A DNA stretch of 6,130 nucleotides. Origin: Endobugula sp047619205 (GTDB lineage Bacteria > Pseudomonadota > Gammaproteobacteria > Pseudomonadales > Cellvibrionaceae). Shown here piece after piece: positions 4,533-6,130 of this stretch. The notes beneath the pieces were generated by a model that did not search any database, was not told the origin of the DNA, and saw only the letters and a list, made by a program, of their open reading frames with translations. The position numbers were made by a program, and so were the translations under genes. The stretch spans positions 1 through 6,130 of the forward strand of contig JBLHJR010000107.1 of the NCBI GenBank assembly GCA_047619205.1, read 5' to 3'. Position 1 is the stretch's first letter; each line of letters begins with the position of its first letter.

Positions 4533-6130
4533 GTGCTTGAAGCTTACCGTAAACATGTTGAAGAACGCGCAGCTCTATCGATTCCACCTAAACCACTTAG
4601 TACAGAGCAAGTAGCGGGTTTAATCGAACTATTAAAGAACCCACCTGCAGGTGAGGAAGACACTCTAGTAGACCTGATCACTCATCGTGTACCGCCGGGT
4701 GTTGATGAAGCCGCTTATGTAAAAGCAGGCTTTTTATCCGCAGTAGCTAAAGGCGAAGACAGTAGTCCCATTATTTCGAAAGCTGACGCTGTGGTCTTGC
4801 TAGGGAATATGCACGGTGGTTACAACATTACCACTCTAGTCGAATTACTTGATGACGCTGAACTTAGTGAATTAGCGGCTATTGAACTTAAGCATACGCT
4901 ATTAATGTTTGATGCCTTCCACGATGTAGAAGACAAAGCCAAAGCCGGTAATGAACAGGCTAAAGCGGTGGTACAATCATGGGCAGATGCCGAGTGGTTT
5001 ACTAATCGCGATACAGTGGCTGAAAGCATTAAAGTGGCTGTCTTTAAAGTCACTGGCGAAACTAACACAGATGATTTATCACCTGCACCCGATGCATGGT
5101 CCCGTCCAGACATTCCGCTACATGCCCGCGCCATGTATAAAATGACCCGCGATGGCTTAACACCGGAAGAACACGGTGTGACTGGCCCAATGGATAAGGT
5201 CAAAGAGATTCAAGACATGGGGCTTCCTGTCGCCTTTGTCGGTGATGTCGTAGGCACAGGCTCTTCACGTAAGTCAGGGACTAATTCGGTATTATGGTTC
5301 TTCGGCAATGATGTATCGGGTGTTCCCAATAAAAAAGGCGGCGGTATTTGTATTGGTGAAGCTGTTGCACCTATTTTCTACAACACCATGGAAGATGCTG
5401 GTGCATTAGTTTTTGAAGCGCCTGTAGATAAGCTCGGCATGGGCGATATTATTGAGATTCGTCCTTATGATGGCAAAATCCTTAGCGAATCAGGTGAGAT
5501 ACTTTCTGAATTCGCACTAAAATCCCAAGTACTATTGGATGAAGTGCAAGCTGGGGGCCGTATTAACCTAATTATCGGTCGTGGTTTAACGGCTAAAGCT
5601 CGTGAATCTCTTGGCTTAGCGGTTAGCGAACTATTTCGCATTCCAGTGTCACCGGTAGACAGCGGTAAAGGCTTCACTTTAGCGCAGAAGATGGTGGGTA
5701 AAGCGTGTGGCTTAGCTGACGGCCAAGGTATTCGTCCCGATACCTACTGTGAACCCAAAATGACCACTGTAGGCTCTCAAGATACCACTGGTCCAATGAC
5801 CCGTGACGAACTGAAAGACTTAGCTTGCCTAGGTTTCTCTGCTGACTTAACCATGCAGTCTTTCTGTCACACAGCCGCTTATCCAAAGCCTGTTGATATC
5901 GACACCCAACATAACCTACCCGACTTTATTAGAAACCGTGGTGGTGTATCCCTGCGTCCAGGCGACGGTATTATTCACTCGTGGTTAAACCGTATGTTAT
6001 TACCCGATACTGTGGGTACAGGGGGTGATTCACATACGCGTTTCCCTATGGGTATTTCGTTCCCAGCAGGTTCCGGTCTAGTAGCATTTGCAGCCGCTAC
6101 AGGTGTCATGCCCTTAGATATGCCAGAATC
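4533..6130 (+). CDS. acnB: aconitate hydratase B (bifunctional 2-methylisocitrate dehydratase type), 5' part
   Basis: The gene starts at GTG 4533 (Leu-Glu-Ala-Tyr-Arg-Lys-His follows, as in E. coli AcnB MLEEYRKH). A GAGGA ribosome site lies at 4521-4525, seven bases upstream. No stop occurs before the window edge: 532 complete codons plus two bases are present, of about 865 expected. Order: N-terminal HEAT-like domain (about 1-160, KNPPAGEE, RVPPGVDEAAYVKAGF), the swivelling domain (about 165-385, TNTDDLSPAPDAWSRP, GDVVGTGSSRK at 237-247), then the start of the catalytic core (EPKMTTVGSQDTTGPMTRDE, GGDSHTR at 497-503). The three cluster cysteines lie in the part not shown. AcnB interconverts citrate and isocitrate in the TCA cycle with a [4Fe-4S] cluster, can act on 2-methylcitrate pathway intermediates, and in its apo form binds mRNA. 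It is divergent from the LysR gene with a Fur-like site between them. Confidence 0.97.
   Translation, partial: MLEAYRKHVEERAALSIPPKPLSTEQVAGLIELLKNPPAGEEDTLVDLITHRVPPGVDEAAYVKAGFLSAVAKGEDSSPIISKADAVVLLGNMHGGYNITTLVELLDDAELSELAAIELKHTLLMFDAFHDVEDKAKAGNEQAKAVVQSWADAEWFTNRDTVAESIKVAVFKVTGETNTDDLSPAPDAWSRPDIPLHARAMYKMTRDGLTPEEHGVTGPMDKVKEIQDMGLPVAFVGDVVGTGSSRKSGTNSVLWFFGNDVSGVPNKKGGGICIGEAVAPIFYNTMEDAGALVFEAPVDKLGMGDIIEIRPYDGKILSESGEILSEFALKSQVLLDEVQAGGRINLIIGRGLTAKARESLGLAVSELFRIPVSPVDSGKGFTLAQKMVGKACGLADGQGIRPDTYCEPKMTTVGSQDTTGPMTRDELKDLACLGFSADLTMQSFCHTAAYPKPVDIDTQHNLPDFIRNRGGVSLRPGDGIIHSWLNRMLLPDTVGTGGDSHTRFPMGISFPAGSGLVAFAAATGVMPLDMPE

Noticed and set aside
4820..5203. 127-codon minus-strand open frame inside acnB
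   Set aside because: It lies wholly antisense to a region with strong AcnB similarity; the composition is Ser-rich and low-information, typical of a shadow frame.
5465..5886. Two 70-codon minus-strand open frames inside acnB
   Set aside because: Antisense to conserved aconitase sequence, with no ribosome sites or family resemblance.

Overview
The window looks like chromosomal DNA from a moderately AT-rich gammaproteobacterium, possibly marine. The AcnB-type aconitase, the MiaE tRNA hydroxylase and the paired PCu(A)C/SCO copper-delivery proteins all fit that group. I cannot name a genus from the sequence alone.

Layout, left to right: (a) a possible last 16 codons of an upstream gene (2-52, +). 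(b) Two tandem secreted PCu(A)C-type copper chaperones (113-583 and 602-1048, +); the second has the full His/Met ligand set, and the first has lost the Met positions but carries a His-rich tail. (c) A 157-bp inverted-repeat element built from heptamers (TGAGACG/TTAGACG type) between convergent genes; it also supplies the last codons and stop of the next gene. (d) A minus-strand pair: SCO1/SenC (1193-1864) preceded by miaE (1880-2482). (e) A second heptamer-type hairpin element just upstream of miaE. (f) A minus-strand DUF1289 Cys4 protein (2669-3109). (g) A 178-bp MITE-like element with 16-bp terminal inverted repeats and a TTTA target duplication (3136-3321). (h) A LysR-type regulator (3306-4274, -) whose stop codon lies inside that MITE. 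(i) A divergent promoter region with a Fur-box-like site and a repeat-rich leader. (j) The first 532 codons of acnB (4533 to the window end, +), starting at GTG.

Functionally, the left half is a copper-delivery module for cytochrome c oxidase: SCO and PCu(A)C proteins act together in CuA-site metallation. MiaE, an O2-dependent tRNA hydroxylase, shares a transcript with SCO. The right half is an iron/TCA module: the LysR gene is divergent from acnB and a Fur-like site lies in the shared promoter region.

The most notable observation is that two unrelated small repeat elements have each been captured as the 3' end of a gene (SCO and the LysR regulator). Removing the MITE in silico restores a longer LysR reading frame that ends in a TAATG overlap with the DUF1289 start codon. 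This suggests the two genes were once translationally coupled and the MITE split them. I see no CRISPR array, rRNA, tRNA, full-length transposase, or clearly new multi-gene system.
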